Shown piece by piece: positions 42,996 to 54,900 of a DNA stretch of 64,000 nt. Position 1 is the stretch's first letter, and every line of letters starts with the position of its first letter. Where the stretch lies: the NCBI GenBank assembly GCA_907165275.2, contig OU015660.1:4652501-4716500 (forward strand), read 5' to 3'. A program made the position numbers and the translations under genes. The notes beneath the pieces are model-generated. The model searched no databases. It was not told the origin of the DNA and worked only from the letters and a program-made list of their open reading frames with translations. This DNA comes from Zygaena filipendulae (lineage: Eukaryota > Arthropoda > Insecta > Lepidoptera > Zygaenidae).

Positions 42996-44896
42996 TATTA
43001 AGTTATATAGGTAGATATAGGTTTATTGTGACCTTTTTTATTAACATGTACGAGCATGATCAGAATCTTTCATAAATTCTAGAGAGTTGCAGTTTTTTTA
43101 TTTTGCTCCAGTTTGTAGTAAATTATTTATAATTACACAGATGTTTAAGATAATTAACCGGATATGATATATATCATAATAATTAAATCTGCATCTCAGC
43201 GACTGTGTAACTGTATAAAATTGTATGTGTAGGTAATTATTTTAAGATTAATATGTTTCTTCTTGTAATTTATCTTAATAACAGGGCATGCTTTGTTATC
43301 ACAAATTTTAAATTTTAATTTCTTTGAAAGCCGATTTTTTTTTAACAATTAAATCGACTTGCAAAAGCACTAAAACGTTACGATCCAACTATAATTATCC
43401 GTAATGTTTCTACTAAGCGACTGTATAAATCAAACATGCGATGCTATTGTTCGATTCGTGTTAGATTGATAAGGTTATTCCCAAGTGTGAACGGGACAGA
43501 TATTCATTCATTGCTTTCTATTCATAAATGTTTGTCAACCAACACCGTGTAGTACAAGCAAAATCTCGAAAATTTATAAAGTGATGTCATTGATAGGTAG
43601 GTAGTGCGTAAAAATAATACAGCTATTACACAACGGAACATAATATGTTTTCATGGTTATCATCACAGGTTTAGTAATCTGACTTTTTTGCATATACTGC
43701 AATCTCACAGGGAGGCTATCACAAAGTTTTTACGGGCTGTTGGTTAGGAAGCGATTTTCGCTATATTTACGTAGTATTTTAACCCTCTTGACTTATTATT
43801 GTTTTGAAACGTTAAATCCATTAACTCCGAATTGTACCACTACTACCTTAGTACCTACTTATCCACATAAATAAAAGAGATAATTATAACAAAAATGATT
43901 TTAATGCAAGTGTATTTACAGAATCTATAAGTATATAAAATGTAAGCTTATACCTTATATTCCATCCAAGTTATCTTCAACTATCAAGAATATTACCTGA
44001 AACAAAATAACAAATTTGTTTTATTGAACGAAGACAACAACTTCATACCAATAATGACACCTTGAGGAAGGACGGACTGCGTTTATTCCATCGATTACAG
44101 ATAATATAAACATTCCTCTGTATTTTCCTTGCGAAAAATGACACTAGACTAGACACATATATATAAATAATATATGTATTACCTTTTATGAAACTTAGAC
44201 GTAACAATAAGTTTAGATATAACTCAAGCATTAATTAAAACGAAACGAATAATAATTTAAAAGACCATCTCAACAAAGTTTGGCAGTAATCGGTTTTTAT
44301 TTTTCATTTTAGAGTTTTGGTAATTCAAACTCTACATTTTGATGTGGAAAAGATGAAACGCCGGTGAAAAAGGGGAAGTAAACAGCGAGTTTTAGTTTTT
44401 AGCAACGTTAAATAAATATTAAATATCGATAGTACGTAATAACGTTTGCAGAACTGAGTGACTGCCTTTTAATTTTTTTAGACCACATATAATTTACGAC
44501 GTATAACAACGACGATGTCGAATAATTAAAAGAAAAGGACACGTATTCTTACTTAGATTAATTGGCGGTGGATCAAAGTAGAGACAAAGATTAGGTTACT
44601 GTAAATTGGTAGATAGGTTATGTAGGTAAGTATGTGGACGGTTATCTGTTAGCGGCTAGCCGCCAGGAGGCGATCGTGTTTCGCGTGTGTTTACATTCTG
44701 GATTATCAGTCGGTGGGGCTCACGACGGCCTTAATATAAACCTTGGAGTACACCGAGAGTCATAATTGGAAGAAAACAATCACATTGAATGGTAGATATT
44801 ATTTATTAATAGTCATTACAGCTAGGATGAAACTTTTGGCAAAGTATCAAAATTCAAAATATTTATTATTTTATAGGTAGAGATTACAAACAGCTG

Positions 44897-44950
44897 TTGG
44901 GACCTACTGTTAAGCATTTTATATACTTGTGCCAGCCCAGTAGGTCCCAA
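44897..44950. repeat. 13-bp perfect inverted repeat
   Basis: TTGGGACCTACTG (44,897-44,909) and CAGTAGGTCCCAA (44,938-44,950) form a perfect stem over a 28-base loop. It is too short for a typical microRNA precursor and is most simply a MITE remnant. Confidence 0.6.
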
Positions 44951-45529
44951 AACTATATAACTATAAAGCGTTAAATTTTAAATAAACTACCTAATTTTGA
45001 AAACAATATTTCAGTCAACGCTATCCTAATAGTCTTTTTTTATAAATTGGAGTGTAAAAATAAACATTTTTTTCAATTTTGAGACTACTTTCTTAGTATC
45101 GACTGTAGTCGAGTGTGCTCACAACTTAACAATAGGCGGGCAATGATATAATCGGATTCCAGAAACGATGTTAGGTGTAAATAATTATATACTCTAAATA
45201 TATATACTGAAGGTATTTAAACGTTGGCTATGTGTGAAGTTTTAACTTCTATAAAATAATGTAGAGTTCGTTTTTAAGTCTATACCTACAAGTTATTAAT
45301 TGGAAATCGTGACTTAGAAAATCAAGCTTTTTATAATAATTATTAACTTCAGATTACACGACAGATTATATGGTATATGGTCAAGTTACCAAGTTAAAAC
45401 TAGAAGGTTGAACATTATTTAAAAAAATATACTTTACATTTCATACAAAGTGACTTATTTCCGAAAAGTATAATAATATTATTAATTAATTATTTTTTTG
45501 CCAACTCATCGCATTTTGGGCATAAGTTC

Positions 45530-45670
45530 GGGTAGGTGCGGCGCGGCGGTATAGGACAGACCGTGCGTTGATGGGGTGACACACACTGTTATTATTAGTT
45601 TTTTGTCCCCACTCTTCCCCACTCTCCCCTCGACGCGGCGGCCGCCATTCCTCTCGGAAACATTTTTTGT
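45530..45670. promoter_or_regulatory. GC-rich patch, possible regulatory element
   Basis: Contains GGTGCGGCGCGGCGG and CGACGCGGCGGCCGCCATTC (the latter with a GCCAT core), separated by pyrimidine-rich CCCCACTCTTCCCC repeats. There is no ORF, and no donor that I recognised. Confidence 0.2.
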
Positions 45671-47400
45671 GTGAGTCTTTTTTTGTGTTCAGACGAGATA
45701 TGTCGGTGTCTTTTTTTGATGCATCGGGATTGGCAGGATATCGTGAAATTTGATTTTGGTTAGAGCGATCGATATTATTACTCGCAAATCGCTATAGGTA
45801 ATCATAATAACTATAATCTTTACATATAATTGAACTGTAAAAGTAGCTATCTGGAAAGAATGTATCTGTTCATTAGAAAACACAAAATGGCACTTATTTT
45901 TGTTCATCCAAAACAACATTATCACAATTTCTTTCGGTAGATCGGTCCGATCGATCGATATTATTTATAAATATTTTATTATTTTCCTGAAACCCGTATT
46001 AAAAGCTCTGCTTATAGTTTGGGATCAGTGAAATATCCAAGTATTAATATAAATCTAGTACCTACTTACCAAATTACTGCAAGTTTATTAAACACAGTTT
46101 TTTTAAGTTGCTTAAAAATTACTCCGTTACTCCTTTAGAGGTAATTAATTATCAGTTCCATGCATAAGTTAATTGGAAACACGAGTGAAACATTCCTTTA
46201 CTCATGAACACAGAAGGTAAATCACATTGTTAACCAAACGGTTGGATTGTAAGAGATGCCGCAACCGACCCGTTACGATTACACCATAATACGCACAATT
46301 TGTTTTTTAATATACAACCCACACGCTCTTATGGCAACACTTTATTGACATCAATAAAACTAGTTTTAAAGCAATAAACGTTCTATTAGATTTAATACAG
46401 AAATCCTTTTCCAAAAATAAAACACCGATATCAACGAACTGGTGATTAATTAAAATTTTACTTTTTAAATAAATCGCATGCGTTTTAATAAAATAAGTAT
46501 ACACCTTTGCCGGACGGAGGAAAAAATAGAACTAAATTCGAACAATAAACATATCTATGGAACTTCAATGCGGGTAAAGGTAGCAAGGACCTTGAAAACT
46601 TTTTGTTTATAAACAAAAGTACGTTATGCAAGAATCTATAAAATGTTGAATGGGTGTTGAGAATTGAGTTTTATGGTCGCATTTTATGGACGATGCGAGA
46701 GATAAAGCGTTTGTTTTGGGTCGTAAATAAGACTGCAACAGGTACTGTGCCAACGGGACTCCACAATCACGCATACGCTTTCACTTTTCCCTTATTATCT
46801 TTTTGTATCGATCTGTTCTTGCAATATAAATGTACTTTACGTGACTTTTTAGCAGGTTGTAGGTCGACAAATATACGTAATTGGGTATTTAGATTGATTT
46901 ACGTACTCTTGATCAACCGTTTTTATTATTCTGTCTTCACACAACAGATTTTGAGATAGTAGATGTATGATGCTAGTAAATGCTTAATATAAATGACATA
47001 CGCAATGTACCTACTTATAATAAGTGATTCGTAAAAAGAGAGTAAAAAGCACATAGGTTTTGGTGCCGTTACATTTGTAGGTATGTAGTTATCCAAGAGA
47101 TTCGAATGGCCTTTGCTTATATGTAGAGCCAAAATAACATTTAGTTGAAATTACATTTTTATCAACATAATCTTCGAAAAACAGCCTATAGTTTCGAAAC
47201 ACCCACCTACGAGCGGTGTAATTGAAGAGGTCGCAGTATGAATAATATTTGGGCGTCGTCACGCGGGGCCACGGACGAATCGATACGTAATTATAGAGTG
47301 AAAACGTACACCCTCATAAATATTGTATCCTTGGTAGGGGCTAGGCCGGAATCGCCCGTGGCTGCTATTGTGTGCGACCACTCACCGTGGCTGTATTAGG

Positions 47401-47408
47401 TGACGTCA
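47401..47408. promoter_or_regulatory. CRE-type TGACGTCA octamer
   Basis: A perfect palindromic CRE/ATF octamer, followed 11 bases later by a half-site (GTGACGC). It is outside the MITE family that carries the same octamer at 11.65-11.70 kb, so it is an independent occurrence. Confidence 0.25.
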
Positions 47409-47458
47409 CAGTGTTGTGACGCACTAAAGCTCTATAAATTTAAAAATTTAGTAATTGA

Positions 47459-47669
47459 CTAAATGTCGCCTGCGGTTTCACCCGCGTTAATTTGGGAGCT
47501 TCCACGGGAATTCCAGGTTAAACTATTGAACCTTCCTCTTGAATCACTCTATCTATTGGTGAAAACCGCATGAAAATCAGTTCAGTAGTCTTTGAGTTTA
47601 TCGCGAACAGACAGACAGACAGGCAGACAGACACGGCGGAAGACTTTCTTTTATAATAATATGTAAGGA
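47459..47669 (-). mobile_element. Lep1-like Helitron
   Basis: The CTAG end is altered to CTAA. Palindrome CTGCGGTTTCACCCGCG, ACCGCATGAAAATCAGTTCA, TTATCGCGAACAGACAGACA and an ATGTAAGGA|T terminus are present. It shares its interior with the 18.6-kb copy. Confidence 0.7.
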
Positions 47670-48140
47670 TTATTTATCATCTGTACCTACATATACCTAT
47701 TTGTTATTTCCTTCTTCAGGTATCTTAATGTGACATTAAGAATATTTTTTAGTACCTACTGTATGTTATTTTATAAACTTATAACTGTCAAATCTGTTGA
47801 TTATAAAATTGATATTCGTTTGGGATTTAAATGTTAATTTTCAGCATTGAAACTATTAAAAAAAATTCCAAGACTAAAGTAGTGGAAAATAAATTAATTA
47901 CCTTGTTAATGAAATAAATATTTAATTCCGGAAAAATATTGCATTTCCTACAATCGTTAAATCGCTTTGCATGAAAAAATAAAGACTGCAAATATTATGG
48001 TATTTTCCTTCTTAATATTTGTAAGGGAGGCAAAACTTTCGAATAAGAAAATATGTAATTACAAAAATTGGATCACAATTAATGGGGATGTAATCATTAA
48101 TATTTAAAAAAATGCAAAAAAATCCATAATCTCTTCTTTT

Positions 48141-48370
48141 TAGGGTTTCGTACCACAAAAGGAATAAAGAAACCTTTATAGGATCACTTCGTTGTCCTTC
48201 TGTCTGTGTGGCAAGACCCTTTTTTACGAATGCGTAAAGGTATAAATTTGATTCATATAAAATACTCAGGCCTGAAATTTCTTGGAACTGTGCAAAAGTA
48301 ACTCCTAAGTCAACGCAATCAAAAGATACGGCCGTTTATGACACATATTTTGACACTTGCAAGAAAATTA
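48141..48370 (-). mobile_element. Interspersed repeat, reverse copy of the 40.8-41.0 kb family
   Basis: On the minus strand it ends with TCCTATAAAGG...AAACCCTA after GACAACGAAGTGATCC and an ACAGACAGAAGG run, the same order as at 40,940-41,021. The closing hairpin is eroded. The left boundary of the body, near the adjacent Helitron, is uncertain. Confidence 0.55.
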
Positions 48371-48377
48371 TAATCTA

Positions 48378-48620
48378 CTAGCTGGGCCCCGCGGTTTCAC
48401 CCGCGTTAATTTTAGAGTTCCCACGGGAATTCCGGGATAAAAAGTACCTTATGTGTTAATCTGATGTATAAACTATATTATTGTAAAGTTTCATTTAAAT
48501 CCATCCAGTAGTTTTTGCGTGAAAGAGTAACAATTATCCATTCATCCATTCATCCATCCATCCATCCATCCATCCATAAGTACATTCTTACAAACTTTCG
48601 CGTTTATAATATTAGTAGGA
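48378..48620 (-). mobile_element. Lep1-like Helitron with CATC microsatellite, well preserved
   Basis: CTAG (48,378-48,381) after A and GGA|T at 48,618-48,621. It has an intact GC palindrome, GGAATTCCGGGATAAAA, TTTTTGCGTGAAAGAGTAAC and a (CATC)n run at about 48,540-48,578, then ACAAACTTTCGCGTTTATAA. It is the best match to the 13.95-kb copy and probably one of the younger insertions. Confidence 0.8.
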
Positions 48621-48621
48621 T

Positions 48622-50940
48622 AGAGTACGTCTCGTTGATCATGAATTTTGGCAAGCAATGTCATAATATAGTACAAGTAGCGGGCAAATATCATAACGAG
48701 TAAATTTGTAGAAAAAAAAATTGAGCTTTCTAAATCTTCGAGACACGATTTCGGTGATGAACGAACTATTTACATGCCTACAAGTTTGTAAGGAAATATT
48801 TGGTGTGCACTCTGTGACTAGCACTTGGTTGTTTTTTTTTTTATTTGGTTCGCGACTATAAACACACTTGCACATACAGAATAATATTGTACTGCAGTAA
48901 ATCGTAACCAAACATAAAATAGTTTTACGAAACGTTTATCTAATTTCTGTCGTTACAACAGTGCCACGTTGCATGCCGGGCGGCAGTTAAAACGCGTTTT
49001 AGATTAAAACAGTGCCAACTCCTATGAAATTATAATAAAAATTGGCCGTGAAATTTCACCTTCGATACGGGAACAACGTTCGGAAATTACTCCAAAGAGT
49101 TCGTTAAAGTTTTTTTCTTGTTATTTTGTTTCTTTTTTTATTAATTAATGGTCGATTACTTACGTATGTGGTATAAAGTTTACGATTTTATTTTGTAAAG
49201 AGAAAAGACCGAACTCTCCAATTACTAAGCTATGTGGAGTTTAGGTACCAATTCAACATACATAATTGGTCTAAGGTAGACTCGATTGACTCGATATTTA
49301 GAATTCAAAGAATTAATTAGACAAGAATAATTTGCGAAGTTTTTTACCTAACCTTCGATTGATAACTCGTTTGTGGCGCCTTTTCATATCTGAAATTATT
49401 GCTTAAATTACATTCCAAGATTACTAATTGAGAAATAAGTTGCACGAAGACAACAATATATCAAAAAATGTTATCGTACCCGCATATCTTAAAAGCAAAG
49501 GGTCAAATCATTTAAGGCACTCGTCCATTATAAGGAGCGGGCAAAAACAAAAGCATTCACAAGTTTAATCTATGAGGGCGTTTAATAAGCATCTGCTTGG
49601 TAGAATCAGACATGTCGCATCTGTTACTCTGGTCGATTCTGGCGTCGGTGCTTTTTTAAATTTCGAAACGCGCGAGCTGGCCGGGCAGATGTTTATATTC
49701 TCAAAATTTTCCACAATTTAATTTGTACTTTGACTATAATAAGATAGAGCGTAAGTTTGAGTGCAATAAAACCATATGAAAAGGTACCTAATAGTGTTGT
49801 CCACGAATAGTTAGATTATGTTGTTTGAGTTTTTTAAATTTAGCGGCTTTTTCGGAAGGGCTGGCGGTAGCGATTTTAGATAACGGTAAACGGGTCATAA
49901 TTACGACCCTTACTAATTTCCAGCAATATCGTTTGTAATGTGATGCATTTATCAAATGTTGAATACGAGTGGTTTTAACAGACATTTTATTGTAACTGGC
50001 CATCATTAGTAGCGTCGTCATAGGTTTAAAAGAATAATAATCTGGTTCTATTTTCAAAATAAAAACAAAAAAAAGATATATTGAACTCCGCCCTTCGACC
50101 AGGGTAACAATACTACGCAATTTAGAAATAGATCGGGAAACCCCTAAGGGTTTCCACTAAGCTCCGTTCCCATAAATTCAAAATCGACCACTTAAACGTG
50201 AAAAAAGAAAAAAATACTGTCTTGATAAATCAATTTGAATTTTAATTCCTTTATATAGAGATTAATTTTGTATAGTCAAAGAAATGTGTTGATGGTAGAT
50301 ATGGTTTAACAAGGGGAAATTTATAAATGTAACGGACTCAATCAGAATGAGTAGGTTTCCAACACTGTGCTTTTGAAGCACCACATGTAATCCAGTCTAC
50401 TACGAATATTGCACACATTTTGATTATTCAAATGTCAGTGAAATGCTTTTGTTTCTTTTTACATGAGAATATTAGAGTGAACCTAATAAATGAGATATAA
50501 GTGCGTATCTTCATCTATTTTAGTGTAAAATAGGTATCAATATCGTAACATTATAGGTAGGTAAGTGTATAAGTTGGTAATTTAATGAAAAACGAAAAAC
50601 CGAATTAACTACCTATGTTTACGTTAACAAATACCTATTCGTAGGTATATAAACAATGCATGCTTTAAATCAATTGGCTCCCCGTGGTGTGTCGTGTGTG
50701 TCTACGAAAGACTTAAATCTTTGACCCTCAAATTTAGTAATTTAACTTTTCCCCTCCGGATAGCATTTCATTTACCTCTTCAACCGATACGGTGCGTGGG
50801 ACAAACTAATCTGGCACAACATATGATGTGGAGTGGGTCGTCGATGCTACAGGAAATAAAACTAAAATTGAAAAATTCTAACATCATATTTTAATTTAGG
50901 TACCTACAAGTGTGTATAATTATGTCGTCGCCATATCTAA
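48622..50940. other. Non-coding
   Basis: AT-rich. A 110-codon minus-strand frame (49,788-50,120) is Lys/Thr/Ser-rich and unrecognised. A GGAAACCC/GGGTTTCC hairpin lies at about 50,137-50,156 beside it. No other feature. Confidence 0.4.
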
Positions 50941-50941
50941 T

Positions 50942-51245
50942 AATTAATCAATTCATGATATGGTCGGCCATTTCATGAAATAGTGGCATTCCATGAAATT
51001 GAAATGAATATTCTGGGCATCACCGGCCACTACCGCGGCAAGCTCGCTACGCTCGTTCGGCTTGCGCGACTTGGTCACTAGTTCAAACCTATAACCTAAC
51101 CAAGAATGTCGGGGTGATCTACGCCCTACTTAAAGTCAAAAAGTACTTGTAACTAGAAATTACTTGTAATAATCAATTCATGATGTGGCCGAAAATTTTA
51201 TGAAATGTAGAGACATGAAATGAAATGGCGATCACATTATAAATT
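50942..51245. repeat. Repeat with palindromic ATTTCATGAAAT motifs
   Basis: Two related stretches, AATCAATTCATGATATGGTC at about 50,943 and AATCAATTCATGATGTGGCC at about 51,172, lie in the same orientation and are followed by TTTCATGAAAT or TTTTATGAAAT. Between them is a GC-rich AAGCTCGCTACGCTCG...GGCTTGCG palindromic segment. It looks like a duplicated transposon end or satellite-type repeat. The family is unknown. Confidence 0.45.
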
Positions 51246-51384
51246 GAACAATTCTTAGAAGTGGCCATGTGGACATTTAAAATACATATACGTATCTACA
51301 TTTATCAGGTATTCGGAGAATACTAAAAATTGATAAACGTACTGCAAAGAGCAGGGTACCTTAACAATTGACTTTATTTTACCG

Positions 51385-51530
51385 ACAGTACCGTCGCTAC
51401 TGAACCTGCGCTAGATGTTGTAAGTTCGATCCTCGCACCAAGGTAAACCTGGCTGAGTTCTATTTGTGTATCTTTATAGTTTTTCCTTTCTGTATCTCTA
51501 TAAATAAATAAACACTAGAGAAAAATTATT
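51385..51530 (+). mobile_element. tRNA-derived SINE remnant
   Basis: AAGTTCGATCCTCGCACC resembles a pol III B box (GGTTCGANTCC), followed by the TTGTGTATCTTTATAG and TGTATCTCTATAAATAAA tail phrases that I associate with lepidopteran SINEs. The A box upstream is too eroded to be sure. Confidence 0.4.
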
Positions 51531-52218
51531 GAATCGTGTCATTGAATAAATGCAATTAGTAATTAATAACAGAACCGATACTTGAATTAGCAATACGTAT
51601 ATTTAATTTTTTTCAATTGCAAGCAGCTCCACGGAGGTCCGAGTGCCGATAATTCCCTCCATTGATTCGTAACGCCTCCCGCGCCACGCTACAACGGTCG
51701 CGAGTGGGCCCCGACATTTGCTATTGTGTGGACTTGTCTAATGTCTATGCCCCGTTTTCAGCTTCGTACCTATTGTTATTTATGCCACATATAAAACAAT
51801 CTACATACATTCTAGGGGGTAAATAGTTTATTCATTGATGAAGTTTTTGCTGTAATATTATATTGGGTCCGGTATAAAAAGAAGTTTCAATAATCTTTTG
51901 CGTGAATTTCAAGATCTCCTTATAGTATACCTACCGAGATAAACTGCATCCTGATAATTTAATAATATTACGCCATAATATTCAAATCCGTCTAGTTGTT
52001 TTTACATGATGCGTATTCAAACCATCCGATATAGGTACAGTTTTTTTTTACATGATCGAAAAGCCATGTAGGTAAGTATAGTTAGTTACTTTTACTTCAA
52101 CCCACCGATTTTTAAAAAAATTCAATATAATATTATCTAAGTCAAGTCCATCATAGATTTTTTAAGTATATGTGTGTTTAGATTCGAAATTCCATTAGGT
52201 TCATAGATAGAACCTGCC
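51531..52218. other. Non-coding
   Basis: AT-rich apart from a GC-richer patch at 51,625-51,720 (CCTCCCGCGCCACGC). No ORF, no repeat end recognised. Confidence 0.4.
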
Positions 52219-52351
52219 GGGCTAAGATGCGCAACACGATAAAATTTTATCGAGCCATTTTATCGATTCTCGTCGACATATTGTATGGCTTTGTCGACGA
52301 GAATCGATAAAATTGCTCGATAAAATTTTATCGTGTTGCGCATCTTAGCCC
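52219..52351. mobile_element. Near-perfect 133-bp snap-back palindrome
   Basis: Two 60-base arms (52,219-52,278 and 52,292-52,351) are complementary at 59 of 60 positions across a 13-base loop. Each arm starts GGGCTAAGATGCGCAACACG and contains ATAAAATTTTAT and a CGATTCTCGTCGACA segment. The arms meet almost without spacer, so this is a single long hairpin and not two TIRs around a body. Such symmetry erodes quickly by mutation, so it is probably recent. The target duplication is not clear. Confidence 0.75.
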
Positions 52352-53297
52352 CGCTGGAAGCATTTTTTGATGCCAATAGTCAATACCTATTACCTACCTA
52401 TGTATAATAACTGATAAAAGGCTTTATTACATATTATAATTTTTAAAATATAATTATTTTATTTATAACGGTGTTAAACGCCTCCCTTTTTTTTACTAAA
52501 ATTGTAATTTATTTTCTGACCAAATTGCAGTTTATTTGTTTTATATGAAAAATAAATCATAGTAGGTACCTAACTGCCCACTTGTTCTGTCTTTGAATTT
52601 TTAATACTAAAATAACCTGTCGAGTATTCGTCATACATAAAAAGTATTCTTAAGTGTATACTTTTAGTGGTTTAAGTACCCAGTGGTCGTAAGTACTTGC
52701 TTAGGTATATATGGCTGTCGAAAATAAACAATTATTTGCCGTAGCGCGGAGCAAACCGCTAGCAAGGCTGCGATGTACGCCCAGAAACAGTGGGGTGCTG
52801 TTACTCTTTTGCTATAAGGGTGTAAAGTAAAATTATTTAAATTCGACATATCGAGAGAAAATTATTCTTCCTCATAATAATTATGAGTACTTACCTATTA
52901 GAGACAGAGAAAATAATGAATAGTTTTGTAAGAAAACACTATCCGGCAAAACTAGTTTTCATTTGTTTTCATACTACATTGAGTATCTCATCGGTCCTAT
53001 ATATCTGTTCTGTGATATTAGCGCTATATAACAATGAATCGATGCCTAAACTTAACTAATTTAAACGTGTTGGTACAATTTATTTTTTATAAAATTTGTG
53101 TGGCGTTTTTTTGGGTTTATTGCTGTATTTAGGTACTACAGATAAACTACAACAATGGTTTTACAAAAAGTTTCAATTACTCCAATCGAATCTAAATATT
53201 ATTTTTCTTCAAAAGATAATAAGTTCAGTTCAAGCAAAATATTATCGTAGATTATAGAAATAAATAAATAGACAATAGCTAAATTTGTAATTTTCAG
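52352..53297. other. Non-coding
   Basis: AT-rich, no recognised feature apart from possible Helitron-unrelated A/T tracts. Confidence 0.4.
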
Positions 53298-53375
53298 TTA
53301 CCACCATCTCATCGTAGACCGCCGGCGAGCAACAAAGGCAGGCACCGCCAAACGAATCTGATCACTGACCCATGA
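53298..53375 (+). other. Weak candidate terminal coding exon
   Basis: A splice-acceptor-like TTTGTAATTTTCAG ends at 53,297. One plus-strand frame then reads 25 codons (LPPSHRRPPASNKG, then RHRQTNLITDP) to a TGA at 53,373-53,375. An AATAAA-type signal follows about 50 bases later. The segment is richer in GC than its surroundings and overlaps no repeat that I recognise. It lies on the same strand as the promoter candidate at 32.2 kb and could be a small alternative last exon. The peptide is not recognisable, and chance is quite possible. Confidence 0.15.
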
Positions 53376-53904
53376 AGCAAACAGAAAAGAAATTTTCTTC
53401 CAGCGCAAGGAAAACACGATGAAATAAATAACTCCATCGGTCCCTACCTACTGCCTACTACATCACCCTATGACAAAAGAGTTATCGGTGCGTTGAAAAC
53501 AAAAATGGCAAGCTGATTTATTTGGAACACTTGCGCATTAGCTGCGTGTGATTGGAGGCTTTCTAGAGATTAAGCAAACTTTTTTGTTTCGAAAAACTGA
53601 GGGTAGACACCGATTTTTCATCTGCCTTTATGATATAATATAACTATGCAAAAAACGAAAGATACAAGTAAGTCTATAATTAGCTACTTGGACTTATAAA
53701 TTTGTATTAGCTTTTCCCGAATTCACGCCTTCACCTTTTTCACCTCTTTAAAGGTTGAATTTCCAAGAAATTACTTCCTGCTTCTTGCTAACATTATAAA
53801 TGGAGATGGATGGATAAAATTTTAAGTTTAGAGACCCGGCAGTTTCGAAATCAGTTTGCGTTCATAAAACAGTCAATGCAGTGCCCTGCCCTTATTCACT
53901 AAGA
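53376..53904. other. Non-coding
   Basis: Includes a stretch at 53,716-53,815 with TTCACCTCTTTAAAGGTTGAATTT, resembling the interior of the Helitron copy at 62.1 kb but without ends. Confidence 0.35.
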
Positions 53905-54076
53905 CCATAACACGACGCGTTAAGATAACGCGCCACAAAAATTGTCTTTCCCTTTGAAAGAAGTTTTATTCCAAAAACATACATTCACAACGTTTCTTAA
54001 GGCACACAGAATAGTAATTTCTAATATTTTGGCATCTAGAACGTTTGAGAAAGCGTTTTTAGGACGCGCGTTATGG
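53905..54076. mobile_element. Probable MITE with CCATAAC inverted ends
   Basis: The left end CCATAACACGACGCGTTAAG and the reverse complement of the right end CCATAACGCGCGTCCTAAAA match imperfectly over about 25 bp, enclosing 120 bp of AT-rich sequence. No ORF, target duplication unclear. Confidence 0.4.
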
Positions 54077-54401
54077 GCCCAGGATTATACATAGTCACGT
54101 AGTCATGAACTTGTGATTGGATGATTTTACGTGATCACGTGACCTGACGATTCGTTCCTAACGGCCGCACTCAGAGTCGACTGTAATGATTACTTATATA
54201 TATAATTTGGTTAAATGATGCACGATGATTAAATCAAATATAAATAAATAATAATAATCCTTTTATCATACACAGCACCGGTTGGCCCAAAGCTAATCAA
54301 ATCTTGTAGGTACCTATATACCTACTATGATTTCCAGGCAGCTCATATAGTTATAAACTTTTTAAAAACACATACTAAAATAAGTGACAAATTTTCATTA
54401 G
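54077..54401. other. Non-coding with E-box palindrome
   Basis: Contains the palindrome ACGTGATCACGT (54,129-54,140) overlapping a CACGTG E-box (54,136-54,141). Otherwise AT-rich. Confidence 0.35.
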
Positions 54402-54475
54402 ATGCAGGATATGCGGGGATCGAACCCGCGGCACTAGTCATGTTCACTAACTACTGAACCAACGGTACTGAAATA
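54402..54475 (-). mobile_element. tRNA-derived SINE head
   Basis: On the minus strand an A-box-like TGGTTCAGTAGTTAG (54,448-54,462) is followed about 20 bases later by a B-box GGGTTCGATCCCC (54,415-54,427). The T-arm stem is intact, but an anticodon arm is missing, which rules out a functional tRNA. This layout is typical of lepidopteran SINEs. The body beyond the head is not recognisable. Confidence 0.6.
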
Positions 54476-54639
54476 AACAAGCTTTTAAAATAAAAGTTCT
54501 GGCTACATTATAATAACTGCTCGGTGGCTGTACAAAATATGTTCCAAATATCGACGATAAATCCAGTTGGCGACGAAACCGAAGATTAGAAGCTAGCAAG
54601 TGAAGCCAAAACTCGATATTGGGTGAATAATCGTCGCCA

Positions 54640-54900
54640 CTACCGGCGCGGTAACCGGCCGGATGCGACAGATTTATACCCGGGCGCGGGCGGGCCGTAG
54701 CCGGGTGTACCGGCGTGTGACCGGTATGCGCCCGGTACTACCCGGCTGTACCGTTACTGAGCATCCGCACTGTCGTCCTGTCGTCGAGTCTGCGCTCTTC
54801 ATAACGCGGCAGATACGTCGGAGCCGCCTTGAGGGCCGCGATTTATGGTGTGGAAACGTCATCGGATCCCATGTTTGGGTATAAATCATTTGCGTACGTT
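54640..54900. promoter_or_regulatory. CCGG-rich island, possible promoter or enhancer
   Basis: Nine CCGG tetramers fall within 103 bp (54,643-54,745), several as ACCGG or AACCGG words like Grainyhead half-sites, in a strongly GC-rich block that continues to about 54,840. Frames of 73 and 77 codons on opposite strands are compositional. No donor site or initiator that I can defend. Confidence 0.35.

Larger units (their letters stand above)
42996..47458. other. Non-coding
   Basis: AT-rich sequence with short frames, including unrecognised ones of 78 codons (45,689-45,925, minus) and 101 codons (46,654-46,959, plus) that lack motifs. A 13-bp perfect hairpin sits at 44,897-44,950. A GC-rich patch at 45,530-45,670 and a TGACGTCA octamer at 47,401-47,408 are listed or discussed separately. 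Confidence 0.45.

Noticed and set aside
44897..44950. microRNA precursor
   Set aside because: Stem of only 13 bp with a 28-base loop; no extended imperfect pairing.
54402..54475. tRNA gene on the minus strand (good T-arm and A-box)
   Set aside because: The anticodon arm is missing and the acceptor stem does not pair; the A-box to B-box spacing fits a SINE head.
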